From: Lentisphaeria bacterium
Lineage (GTDB): Bacteria > Verrucomicrobiota > Lentisphaeria > Oligosphaerales > Oligosphaeraceae
Assembly (NCBI GenBank): GCA_016287975.1
Contig: JAEEXV010000389.1
Coordinates: forward strand, 1-18,938
Length of the DNA stretch: 18,938 nucleotides
Reading direction: 5' to 3'
A model generated the notes under the pieces. It saw nothing but the letters and a program-made list of their open reading frames with translations, was not told where the DNA came from and ran no database searches. The translations under genes and the position numbers were made by a program. Shown here one piece after another: positions 1-6,104 of this stretch. Numbering within the stretch: the first letter of the stretch is position 1; each line of letters opens with the position of its first letter.

Positions 1-1
1 C

Positions 2-397
2 ACCACCCTCCAAGGCTGGTACGATGACTTCAACCGCGCCTCCATGGCGGCGCGTTCCTCCAACCGCCCGATCCTGGTGCTCTTCACGGGCTCCGACTGG
101 TGCCCGCACTGCATCCGCCTCCACAAGGGCGCCCTCAGCGATCCGGAATTCCACCGCATCGCCCGCGACTATCTGGTCCTTGTATACTGCGACAGCCCCA
201 GCGAAATCCGGCTGCCAGTCGCCCTCCAGCAGCAATACCGCCATCTCTCGCGCGTGCTCCGCGCAGGCAACGGCGTCCCCTGCACCATCCTCCTGACCCC
301 CAGCGGCGACGAAATCGGACGCATCGAGGGCAATCCCCGCGACTATCTGCAGCAACTCCACGCCCTCCTGCTGCGCACTGGCATCCATCTGCGCTGA
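2..397 (+). CDS. Thioredoxin-fold protein, C-terminal part (5' truncated by window)
   Basis: The reading frame is open from base 2 to the TGA ending at 397, so the gene begins before the window. The 131 visible residues contain the run FTGSDWCPHC at about residues 29-38. This is the WCxxC dithiol site of thioredoxin-like proteins, preceded by the usual hydrophobic strand (PILVLF). A second strand (YLVLVYCDSP) and a Pro-containing segment GVPCTILLTPSGDEIGRIEG follow. The latter matches the cis-Pro loop and last strands of a thioredoxin fold, with Cys directly after Pro. By family knowledge the role is thiol-disulfide exchange or peroxide reduction, probably in the periplasm for this kind of protein. 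A signal peptide would lie outside the window and cannot be seen. An internal Met at 44 would cut off the conserved GWYDDFNRA segment and is unlikely to be the start. The gene is 109 bp upstream of the preferred sigma-factor start and may share its transcript. Confidence 0.8.
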   Translation, partial: TTLQGWYDDFNRASMAARSSNRPILVLFTGSDWCPHCIRLHKGALSDPEFHRIARDYLVLVYCDSPSEIRLPVALQQQYRHLSRVLRAGNGVPCTILLTPSGDEIGRIEGNPRDYLQQLHALLLRTGIHLR

Positions 398-506
398 CCG
401 CGCACGTCCGCCCCGCCGCCTCCTCATGCCTCCCGGAAACGCACAACCACCTGCCGACAACACGGCGCGCCCCGCCACCACAGGGAACAACGCCGGAAAC
501 CGCATC

Positions 507-1802
507 ATGGAGCCGCGTTTCGACTCCTGGGGACCCGCCCCCAGAAGCCACAACGACCTCCATCTCGCGTATATGCGGGATGTCGGCATCTACCATCTGC
601 TCTCCCCCGAGGAAGAGGCGCGCTGGGCCAGGCAATACAGCGAGGCACGAGCGCACATCAAGGCGCTCATCCAGCGCTTCCCCCAGGTCATCCTCGCCAA
701 ACTCGAGGAACTCCGCCAGCGCCCCCAGAACAGCCCGCAAGGCCTCGATTCCTACATTGCGCTCGAAAACCAGGACGAGGAGCCAGACCTGCCGCCGAAG
801 CGCGACTCCACCCCTCTCCCCGTCCAGCACCTTCTGGAACGCCTGCTCAACGATTCCGACTCCCTCCTCAAGCAACTCTCACAGGCAGACGGGACCAGCC
901 TCGACGACTTCGCGTCCGTGCTTTCCTCCTACCTTGAGGAGGCGGGGCGGGTCCATTTCCAGCAGCGCTTCTTCCTGGAGTGCGTCAACCTCTTCATCCA
1001 GGGGAACTGGAAGGCCCCAGGCCTCTCCGACGCGGAACGGCAGCGTCTTTCCGCCGAGATGAAGGAGACCTCCCGCCAGGCCGACGAGGCGATGAACCGC
1101 CTCGTCGAGGGCAATCTCCGCCTCGTCATCTCCATCGCACGCCGCTACGCCTGCTCCCTCATCCCCCTCGCCGACCTTGTCCAGGAGGGCAACATCGGCC
1201 TCATGCGCGCCGTCGAGAGTTTCGAGTACCGCCTCGGGCACCGATTCAGCACCTATGCCTCCTACTGGATCCGCCAGTCCATCAGCCGCGCCCTCAACTC
1301 CTACGGGCGCTCCATCCGAATGCCCGTCAACATCCTTCGGCAACTCTCCAAGATCCACCGCACCGAATGCGTGTTCCTGCAGGAAAACGGCACCCTCCCC
1401 ACCATCGAGCAGCTCTCCGAACTCGTCGGCCTCCCTGCCCCGCGCATCCGCGCCCTCCAGAAAATGGGCCAGCAGCCTATCTCCTTGCAGTCCATCGCCA
1501 CCGAGGACCGCGACTGGTCCGAACTGCTCGCCGACGACCGTCCCCAGCGCCCCGCCGACGAACTCAACCACGACGCCATCCAGAAATCCCTGCAACTCGC
1601 CCTCGGCACCCTCGACGAACGCAGCCGTGAGATCCTCGTGCGGCGGTTCGGCCTCATGGGACACTCCGTTGAGACCCTGGAACAGATCGCCCAGCGCTTC
1701 CATCTCACCAGCGAACGCATCCGCCAACTGGAGGCCATCGCCCTGCGGAAACTCCGCCAGCCCGAATCCAACCGCTATCTCGAAGATTTGCGCATGTCAT
1801 AG
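507..1802 (+). CDS. RNA polymerase sigma factor, sigma-70 family (RpoD-like, group 1/2)
   Basis: The product is a 431-residue promoter-recognition subunit of RNA polymerase. Region 1.2 is at about residues 18-45 (YMRDVGIYHLLSPEEE). Region 2 is at about 195-265, including LVQEGNIGLMRAVESF and the -10-binding helix FSTYASYWIRQSISRAL. Region 3 is at about 268-325, and region 4 at about 365-420 with TLEQIAQRFHLTSERIRQLE, the -35-binding helix-turn-helix. Between regions 1.2 and 2 lies a poorly conserved insert of about 145 residues with an acidic stretch (ALENQDEEPDL). Such non-conserved regions occur in RpoD, but there is no region 1.1, so this looks like an alternative RpoD-like factor rather than certainly the housekeeping one. 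An in-frame ATG at 426 would add 27 low-complexity residues. I prefer 507 because GGAAA sits 8 nt upstream and because region 1.2 starts soon after it. The upstream stretch also carries two CCGG sites, while none was found after 507. Confidence 0.92.
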   Translation: MEPRFDSWGPAPRSHNDLHLAYMRDVGIYHLLSPEEEARWARQYSEARAHIKALIQRFPQVILAKLEELRQRPQNSPQGLDSYIALENQDEEPDLPPKRDSTPLPVQHLLERLLNDSDSLLKQLSQADGTSLDDFASVLSSYLEEAGRVHFQQRFFLECVNLFIQGNWKAPGLSDAERQRLSAEMKETSRQADEAMNRLVEGNLRLVISIARRYACSLIPLADLVQEGNIGLMRAVESFEYRLGHRFSTYASYWIRQSISRALNSYGRSIRMPVNILRQLSKIHRTECVFLQENGTLPTIEQLSELVGLPAPRIRALQKMGQQPISLQSIATEDRDWSELLADDRPQRPADELNHDAIQKSLQLALGTLDERSREILVRRFGLMGHSVETLEQIAQRFHLTSERIRQLEAIALRKLRQPESNRYLEDLRMS

Positions 1803-1822
1803 CAGCAGCGCCGCCCCCTGCG

Positions 1823-3844
1823 ATGAAGCGGCTCCTTCGCACAATCTTCTTCTGGGAAAATCCAATGCAGGGCGCATTCTTCGGACTGACGCTCCTGCTG
1901 CTCTGGCTCTGGTTTTGTTTCACGGGATTCTGCGTCGGCATCGCCTATCGCTGGCCTTTCATCTGCGACGCCGTGGAGGGATTTCATCCACTCCAGTTCT
2001 ATGTCCTTGCGCTGCCGCCCTGCGCCTATTGCCTGTTCCTGCTCGGCAAAGGACTGGTCGCCGGCATCCGGCAAACTCCGCATTTCTGGATGCGCCTCGC
2101 CATCCTCCTGGAGGCAGTCGCATTTCTGACTCTGCTCTTTGCGAGTGTGGAATATCTCGTCACGGACACCTCGACCACATTTGAAAGAACGCATTGGCGG
2201 CTTTTCTCCGTCATCCTGGCGTGCCTCGGCACCGGCTATTTGTTCCGCTCCCCCGCCATCCACCCCGCCAAGCCGCCCATCTGTTGCGCCGTCTGGAACG
2301 GGTGGTTCATCGTCTTCTCCACGCTCCTGTACGGGGTTAATCCCCTCCCCTTCGTGCGCAGGGGATGTGAATTGTGCCTCTCCCTTGAACTCCCGTATGC
2401 CCGTGCCTGCCATCGGCTCTTCCATCTGGAAAGCCGCCATGGTTGCCTCTGGTTCACCGTCGCGGGATTCGTACTGGTTGGCGTCGCCTACCTGCTTTCC
2501 GGCGATCTCCTGGCGCGTTGGCAGGGAACCACATTGCGCCGTTTTTTCACCCGCGCCATCCGTCTCCAATGGGGCGTGTTCGCAGGCATCTACGCCATCT
2601 CCCTCCTGTGCGTCGCCTGGCAACAAGCAAAATACCGCCAGGCCGTGCAGAAGTTGGAAGCGCATTTCGGGCATTCCATGGACCTCGCGGAGTATGAACG
2701 ACGGTTCTATGCCGGACGCACCCCGGATCCGGAGTATTGGCGGAAGGTGGAGACAGCACTCCGTTGCTTCCGCAGCGATAAAGGGGATTCACTGGAAGCC
2801 ACTCTCAAAGAACACCCGACCGCCGTTTTGCCCCGCGAACTCTACGAGAAGCGTAGAAAGGAATTCCTTGACCTCGTGGAAAGATCCCGCGTCGAGGAAC
2901 TCATCGTGAATCCCATTTCCCCGCCGGTGCAATGCTATGACGACACCCATTTATTCATGGGGGTTCTTGGTGACATCGACATGGTTCGGACACTCGCGAA
3001 GATCGAACGACGCATCGGCCATTATGCCATCGATTCCGGAGACTTCGCCGCCGCCGCCAAATCCATGGATCGGCTGGATCTGATCTGTGACTTCCTCTGC
3101 AAGGATATTCGCATCCCTGATGGTGGAACGTTCATCTGGATAATCCGCAACGAACTGCTGGAGCGTCTGGTGAACTCGCGGCTGCCTCCCGAGGATTGGC
3201 TGGAGACCCAGGCAACGAGACTCCAACAGTGGGAAGAACGGATCCAGCGGCGCGAAAAAGCCGCCGTGGATCATCTGTTCGGAATGTACCACCATTATGT
3301 TGTCCACCTTCTCCCCCATGCCCTGCCGGGAAACAAAGCCGATGCCGCTGAGCTGCATCTTCTCCACTGGCACTCCATCCGGTTCTTCTTTCCGCAAGCA
3401 TGGTGGCTGGCGCTCAAGGATGCCACGGCCTTTGCCGACTCCGCCAGAATCTCCAGATTCGGCGAGTGGCCATTCTCCCAAAGCGTGTGCTTCAATGCCA
3501 TGCGGATGACAGGCCATTTCTTCGGCGTGGATAGAAACCGCCTAATCGCCGCCACGCGAATCCTGCGGTGTCTCATCACGGCGGAACTGCAACGACGCCG
3601 CACCGGCCAAATCCCCGATTCCCTGCACGACCTCCCCCTCGACCCATTCTCCAACCAGCCTCTGAAATACCGCAAAGGCCCATGCCAGATCTGGCGCTTC
3701 CAATATCAGGAACAAGAGCTCGTGAAAGAGACGCAAACCGTGAATGCCCTCCAGATCTGGAGCATCGGTGCCGACCTGGAGAACGACGACGGCCAAAAGG
3801 ACGATGTTCGTTTCCTGTTGGAAATTCCTGACAATAAACAATAG
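1823..3844 (+). CDS. Seven-helix membrane protein with pseudopilin-like C-terminal segment, function unknown
   Basis: The product is a 673-residue protein of no family I can name with confidence. The N-terminal ~270 residues hold about seven hydrophobic segments, near 18-42, 56-80, 90-113, 124-141, 155-171, 207-229 and 248-266. They include several Cys residues (ICCAVW, CELCLSLEL). The rest is soluble and charged. From about residue 579 it reads LITAELQRRRTGQIPDSL, then LPLDPFSNQPLKYR, then IWSIGADLENDDGQKDDV. This order (helix, IPDSL, LDPF.N.PL.YR, SIG.D..NDDG..DD) resembles the C-terminal part of type II secretion pseudopilins, where the acidic loop binds calcium. Many PVC-group membrane proteins end this way, so this is analogy, not a function. 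It starts 20 nt after the sigma-factor stop, with no clear Shine-Dalgarno sequence. Third positions are less C-biased than in the neighbours, and CCGG occurs about twelve times, unlike nearby genes, which could mean later acquisition or relaxed selection. Confidence 0.8.
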   Translation: MKRLLRTIFFWENPMQGAFFGLTLLLLWLWFCFTGFCVGIAYRWPFICDAVEGFHPLQFYVLALPPCAYCLFLLGKGLVAGIRQTPHFWMRLAILLEAVAFLTLLFASVEYLVTDTSTTFERTHWRLFSVILACLGTGYLFRSPAIHPAKPPICCAVWNGWFIVFSTLLYGVNPLPFVRRGCELCLSLELPYARACHRLFHLESRHGCLWFTVAGFVLVGVAYLLSGDLLARWQGTTLRRFFTRAIRLQWGVFAGIYAISLLCVAWQQAKYRQAVQKLEAHFGHSMDLAEYERRFYAGRTPDPEYWRKVETALRCFRSDKGDSLEATLKEHPTAVLPRELYEKRRKEFLDLVERSRVEELIVNPISPPVQCYDDTHLFMGVLGDIDMVRTLAKIERRIGHYAIDSGDFAAAAKSMDRLDLICDFLCKDIRIPDGGTFIWIIRNELLERLVNSRLPPEDWLETQATRLQQWEERIQRREKAAVDHLFGMYHHYVVHLLPHALPGNKADAAELHLLHWHSIRFFFPQAWWLALKDATAFADSARISRFGEWPFSQSVCFNAMRMTGHFFGVDRNRLIAATRILRCLITAELQRRRTGQIPDSLHDLPLDPFSNQPLKYRKGPCQIWRFQYQEQELVKETQTVNALQIWSIGADLENDDGQKDDVRFLLEIPDNKQ

Positions 3845-3878
3845 CCCCCTCCTTGAATATGTTGCCACGGCATCCGCA

Positions 3879-4051
3879 AATGCCCGGCGCGCCTTCCGCC
3901 CCCCACCGCGAATGCCCGGCGCGCTCTCTCCGCCCCACCGCGAATGCCCGGCGCGCTCTCCGCTCCACCGCGAATGCCCGGCGCGCTCTCCGCTCACCCG
4001 TGTGCCGGCGGGCTTTGCCCGCCGGAATGCCCCCGCGAATGCCCGGCGCGC
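3879..4051. repeat. Short direct repeats, core aatgcccggcgcgc, five copies
   Basis: The 14-nt core aatgcccggcgcgc is found exactly at 3879-3892, 3911-3924, 3943-3956, 3973-3986 and 4038-4051. The first four copies are 30-32 bp apart and are separated by ctccgctc/ccgcg-type linkers. The last step is 65 bp because a hairpin unit is inserted. The core contains both CCGG and GCGC. The spacing and near-identity suggest recent tandem duplication. There are no unique spacers, so it is not a CRISPR array. Confidence 0.85.
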
Positions 4052-4089
4052 CTTCCGCTCACCCGTGTGCCGGCGGGCTTGCCCGCCGG
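4005..4089. repeat. Two copies of a REP-like hairpin (family A) within a ~65-bp direct duplication
   Basis: A perfect 9-bp stem, ccggcgggc paired with gcccgccgg, occurs at 4005-4025 with loop ttt and again at 4070-4089 with loop tt. Both copies are preceded by ctcacccgtgtg and followed by aatgcccccgc. The whole unit, including the upstream aatgcccggcgcgc core, is repeated with a period of about 65 bp (roughly 3969-4036 and 4034-4100). A perfect GC stem with a minimal loop, repeated in an intergenic region, is the pattern of bacterial REP/BIME elements. It could also act as a transcript 3'-end stabiliser or a rho-independent stop lacking a U-tract. Confidence 0.75.
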
Positions 4090-4108
4090 AATGCCCCCGC
4101 AGAGATGC

Positions 4109-4238
4109 CCCGGATTTTCCAGATCTTCTGGATCTTCCGGGGCTTCCGGAAGCGGGAGCTGGTTTGCTCGGCGGGGGCGCCACGGCGTTGCCGTGGCTAC
4201 GGCCGCAAAGGCGCTGGATTTCCCGGATTTTCCAGATC
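4109..4238. repeat. Separated 17-nt direct repeat
   Basis: The sequence cccggattttccagatc occurs exactly at 4109-4125 and again at 4222-4238. The bases between and around the copies are rich in gatc/ccgg pieces such as ttctggatcttccggggcttccgg. It appears to be part of the same repeat-rich spacer, and no function can be assigned. Confidence 0.6.
4179..4197. repeat. REP-like hairpin, family B
   Basis: This is a perfect 8-bp stem, gccacggc paired with gccgtggc, with a 3-nt loop gtt. It has the same architecture as the hairpins at 4005-4089 but a different sequence, and only one copy is present in this window. It lies 68 bp beyond the stop codon of the minus-strand AhpD-like gene and could contribute to ending that transcript. 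Confidence 0.55.
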
Positions 4239-4264
4239 CTCCGGCCCCGCAAGATCCCAGGGGT

Positions 4265-4642
4265 TTAGCCCTTGATATCGACGTCGAGCCCAGTCGCCTT
4301 GTTGAAGGTATTGAAAGCGGAGAGGGCCGCCGCGACCTCGATGGCCCCCGTGATCTCGTCCTCGGTCACGCCGATGCCCTTGGCGGAGGCGATGTGCGCG
4401 CTCACGCAGTAGTCGCAGCCGTTGGCGGCGCTCACCGCGATCGCGATCAGTTCCTTGGTCTTGGGATCGAGGTTGCTGCCGGCCGCGCCCGCCATCTGGA
4501 GCACCGAGCCCAGGAAGTCGCCGCTGCGGCCCATTGCCTGGAAGACCTGCGGCAGTTTGCCGCCGAAGCCCTTCTCCAGCTGCTCCTGCTTCTGAACCGC
4601 CTTCGCGTCCCCGGTCTTGTTGTAAAGTTTGATGTATGCCAT
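4265..4642 (-). CDS. Carboxymuconolactone decarboxylase-family protein, AhpD-like
   Basis: The 125-residue product matches the small CMD/AhpD fold in length and motif. The core is E64 followed 12 residues later by C76-x-x-C79 and then H83 (KELIAIAV...GCDYCVSAH). This spacing equals the Glu, Cys, Cys and His of the AhpD peroxidase active site. Family knowledge suggests a thiol-dependent hydroperoxidase or a related redox/detoxification role in the cytosol. True decarboxylases of the family usually lack the CxxC pair. The ATG at 4642 is preferred over the in-frame ATG at 4648. GAGG (complement of 4651-4654) lies 8 nt upstream of the former but only 2 nt from the latter. The gene is divergent from larC and alone on its strand here. 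Substrate and electron partner cannot be read from the sequence. Confidence 0.9.
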   Translation of the reverse strand: MAYIKLYNKTGDAKAVQKQEQLEKGFGGKLPQVFQAMGRSGDFLGSVLQMAGAAGSNLDPKTKELIAIAVSAANGCDYCVSAHIASAKGIGVTEDEITGAIEVAAALSAFNTFNKATGLDVDIKG

Positions 4643-4650
4643 TTCCATGT

Positions 4651-4654
4651 CCTC
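4651..4654 (-). promoter_or_regulatory. Shine-Dalgarno site deciding the start of the AhpD-like gene
   Basis: On the minus strand this reads GAGG, 8 nt before the ATG at 4642. The alternative ATG at 4648 would leave only 2 nt, too close for ribosome placement. Most other genes in the window have no clear Shine-Dalgarno sequence, so this one is informative. Confidence 0.6.
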
Positions 4655-4676
4655 TTATGCTGTTCGGTGGGATTCC

Positions 4677-4692
4677 GCCGGCACCCGCCGGC
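4677..4692. repeat. GC inverted repeat in the leader of the AhpD-like gene
   Basis: The self-complementary hexamer gccggc occurs twice, at 4677-4682 and 4687-4692, separated by accc, so it can form a 6-bp stem with a 4-nt loop. It sits about 35 nt upstream of the minus-strand start at 4642, in its probable 5' leader or promoter. It may be a partial relative of the hairpins at 4005-4089. No regulator can be assigned. Confidence 0.35.
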
Positions 4693-4843
4693 CCGTGTCG
4701 TGTTAATGTAACCCCCGCCCGCACTTTTGCCCGGCAATCAGGCCTCCCTTGAATCCGTTCAACTAGGCCAATCCCATCCTCCATATCCCTTGAAATCCCT
4801 GCTTTTCACCCCTGCCTTCCCCGTTGAATTGCACAAGCGCGGC

Positions 4844-4849
4844 TATATT
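4844..4849 (+). promoter_or_regulatory. Candidate -10 element for the larC operon
   Basis: TATATT at 4844-4849 is one of few AT-rich hexamers in the 246-bp divergent gap. A TTGAAT at 4824-4829 resembles a -35 box, but the 14-bp spacing is short. Transcription would begin near 4856, giving a leader of about 33 nt to the ATG at 4889. It would place the alternative ATG at 4856 at the very 5' end of the transcript. Confidence 0.35.
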
Positions 4850-4888
4850 GAAGGCATGACCGAATTCCCCTCTGCGAGAAGAACACCC

Positions 4889-6091
4889 ATGAGCAGGATT
4901 CTCTACTTGGAAGGCGCCACTGGCATCTCAGGCGACATGACCGTGGCCGCGCTGCTGGCCCTGGGCGGCAGCCACGAGAAACTGGAAGCCGCCCTCGCCA
5001 GCCTCCGTCTCGAAGGCTTCCACCACCACATCTCCACGCGCTCCTCCTACGGCATCGCGGGCACCGACTTCGACGTGCACCTCCATGAGCATGACCACGA
5101 CCATGAACATGCGCACGGCCACGAGCATCACCACCACGAGCACCGCAACCTCGCCGACGTCGAGGCGGTAATCGCCCGCGGCGACCTCACGCCCCGCGCC
5201 GCCGCCCTCGCCCGCCGCATCTTCGCCATCGTCGCCGAGGCGGAGGCCAAGGCCCACGGCGTCCCCGTCGCCGAAGTCCACTTCCATGAAGTCGGCGCCA
5301 TCGACTCCATCGTCGACATCGTCGCCGCCGCCGTGCTAGTCGATGACCTGGACATCGGCGAGTGCATCGTGACCGCCCTCTCCGAGGGGCACGGCACCAT
5401 CCGCTGCCAGCACGGAGACCTCCCCGTCCCCGTCCCCGCCGTCCTCAACATCGCCGCCGCATACGGCATCCCGCTGCGCCCGACGGACGTCCCCACCGAA
5501 CTGGTGACCCCGACCGGCATCGCCATCGCCGCCGCCCTGCGCACCCGCGACGCCCTCCCGCCCGAGTTCCGCGTCCTGAAATGCGGCTGCGGCCTGGGCA
5601 AGCGCGACATCGGCCGCCCCAACGTCCTGCGCGCGATGTTCCTGGAGGAGACGCCCGCACCTGAAGCGCAGGTCTATGTCGTCGAGACCAACGTCGACGA
5701 CGCCACGGGGCAGATGCTCGGCGCCGCCATGGACGCGCTTTTCGCCGCCGGCGCCCGCGACGTGCATTTCATCCCCTGCCAGATGAAGAAGAACCGCCCG
5801 GGCGTCATGCTGCGCTGCATCGTCGCCGCCCCCGAACTCGCCGCCGTCGAGAAGGCCGTCTTCCTGAACACCACCACCATCGGCGTGCGCCACTACCCCG
5901 TCGAACGCCGCTGCCTCGACCGCACCGTGCGCACCGTCGAGACGCCTTACGGCCCCGTCCAGATCAAGGAATCCACTGGCGACGGCATCCTGCGCCGCCA
6001 GCCCGAATACGAATCCGTCCGCGCCCTTGCCGAACGCATCGGGCGTCCCTTCGCCGAACTCCTCGCCGAGCTCCAGACCATCATCCACTAA
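4889..6091 (+). CDS. larC: Nickel-pincer cofactor biosynthesis protein LarC (nickel insertase)
   Basis: LarC inserts nickel, at the cost of CTP, into pyridinium-3,5-bisthiocarboxylate mononucleotide. This makes the cofactor of LarA lactate racemase and related hydroxyacid epimerases. The 400-residue product begins with the family signature LEGATGISGDM. It has VHFHEVGAIDSIVDIV at about 130-145, PTELVTPTG at about 202-210, ETNVDDATGQMLG at 266-278, MKKNRPG at 299-305 and TTTIGVR at 328-334. A run of His, Glu and Asp at about 64-85 is a likely nickel-binding or storage segment. In Lactiplantibacillus the protein is made from larC1/larC2 by programmed frameshift; here it is a single uninterrupted frame. 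The ATG at 4889 is chosen over upstream in-frame starts at 4727 and 4856 because the conserved region begins there and GAGAAG lies upstream. No larA, larB or larE is in the window. It is first in a plus-strand operon, 13 bp before the kinase. Confidence 0.93.
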   Translation: MSRILYLEGATGISGDMTVAALLALGGSHEKLEAALASLRLEGFHHHISTRSSYGIAGTDFDVHLHEHDHDHEHAHGHEHHHHEHRNLADVEAVIARGDLTPRAAALARRIFAIVAEAEAKAHGVPVAEVHFHEVGAIDSIVDIVAAAVLVDDLDIGECIVTALSEGHGTIRCQHGDLPVPVPAVLNIAAAYGIPLRPTDVPTELVTPTGIAIAAALRTRDALPPEFRVLKCGCGLGKRDIGRPNVLRAMFLEETPAPEAQVYVVETNVDDATGQMLGAAMDALFAAGARDVHFIPCQMKKNRPGVMLRCIVAAPELAAVEKAVFLNTTTIGVRHYPVERRCLDRTVRTVETPYGPVQIKESTGDGILRRQPEYESVRALAERIGRPFAELLAELQTIIH

Positions 6092-6104
6092 CCCCCGCAC
6101 AGCC

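Larger units (their letters stand above)
3845..4264. other. Non-coding repeat-rich intergenic region between convergent genes
   Basis: This 420-bp stretch lies between two genes whose stop codons face each other. Frames stay open through it only because it is GC-rich and repetitive; the predicted peptides are low-complexity Pro/Arg/Ala runs. It holds five copies of a short direct repeat, two copies of a GC hairpin, one hairpin of a second family and a separated 17-nt repeat, each listed separately. I counted about fourteen CCGG tetranucleotides here, far denser than in the flanking genes. No T-run follows the hairpins, so classical terminators are not obvious, though the hairpins could still stop or protect transcripts from both sides. 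Confidence 0.75.

Noticed and set aside
3879..4051. Possible CRISPR array
   Set aside because: The intervals between repeats are near-identical linkers or hairpins, not unique spacers, and there are no cas genes.
3853..4711. Long open frames on the plus strand through the repeat spacer and across the AhpD-like gene
   Set aside because: They encode low-complexity Arg/Pro/Ala runs over repeats and lie antisense to a clear CMD-family gene; openness is explained by high GC.
4727..4888. N-terminal extension of LarC from upstream in-frame starts
   Set aside because: The added residues precede the conserved LarC start, and the candidate promoter at 4844-4849 lies inside this stretch.
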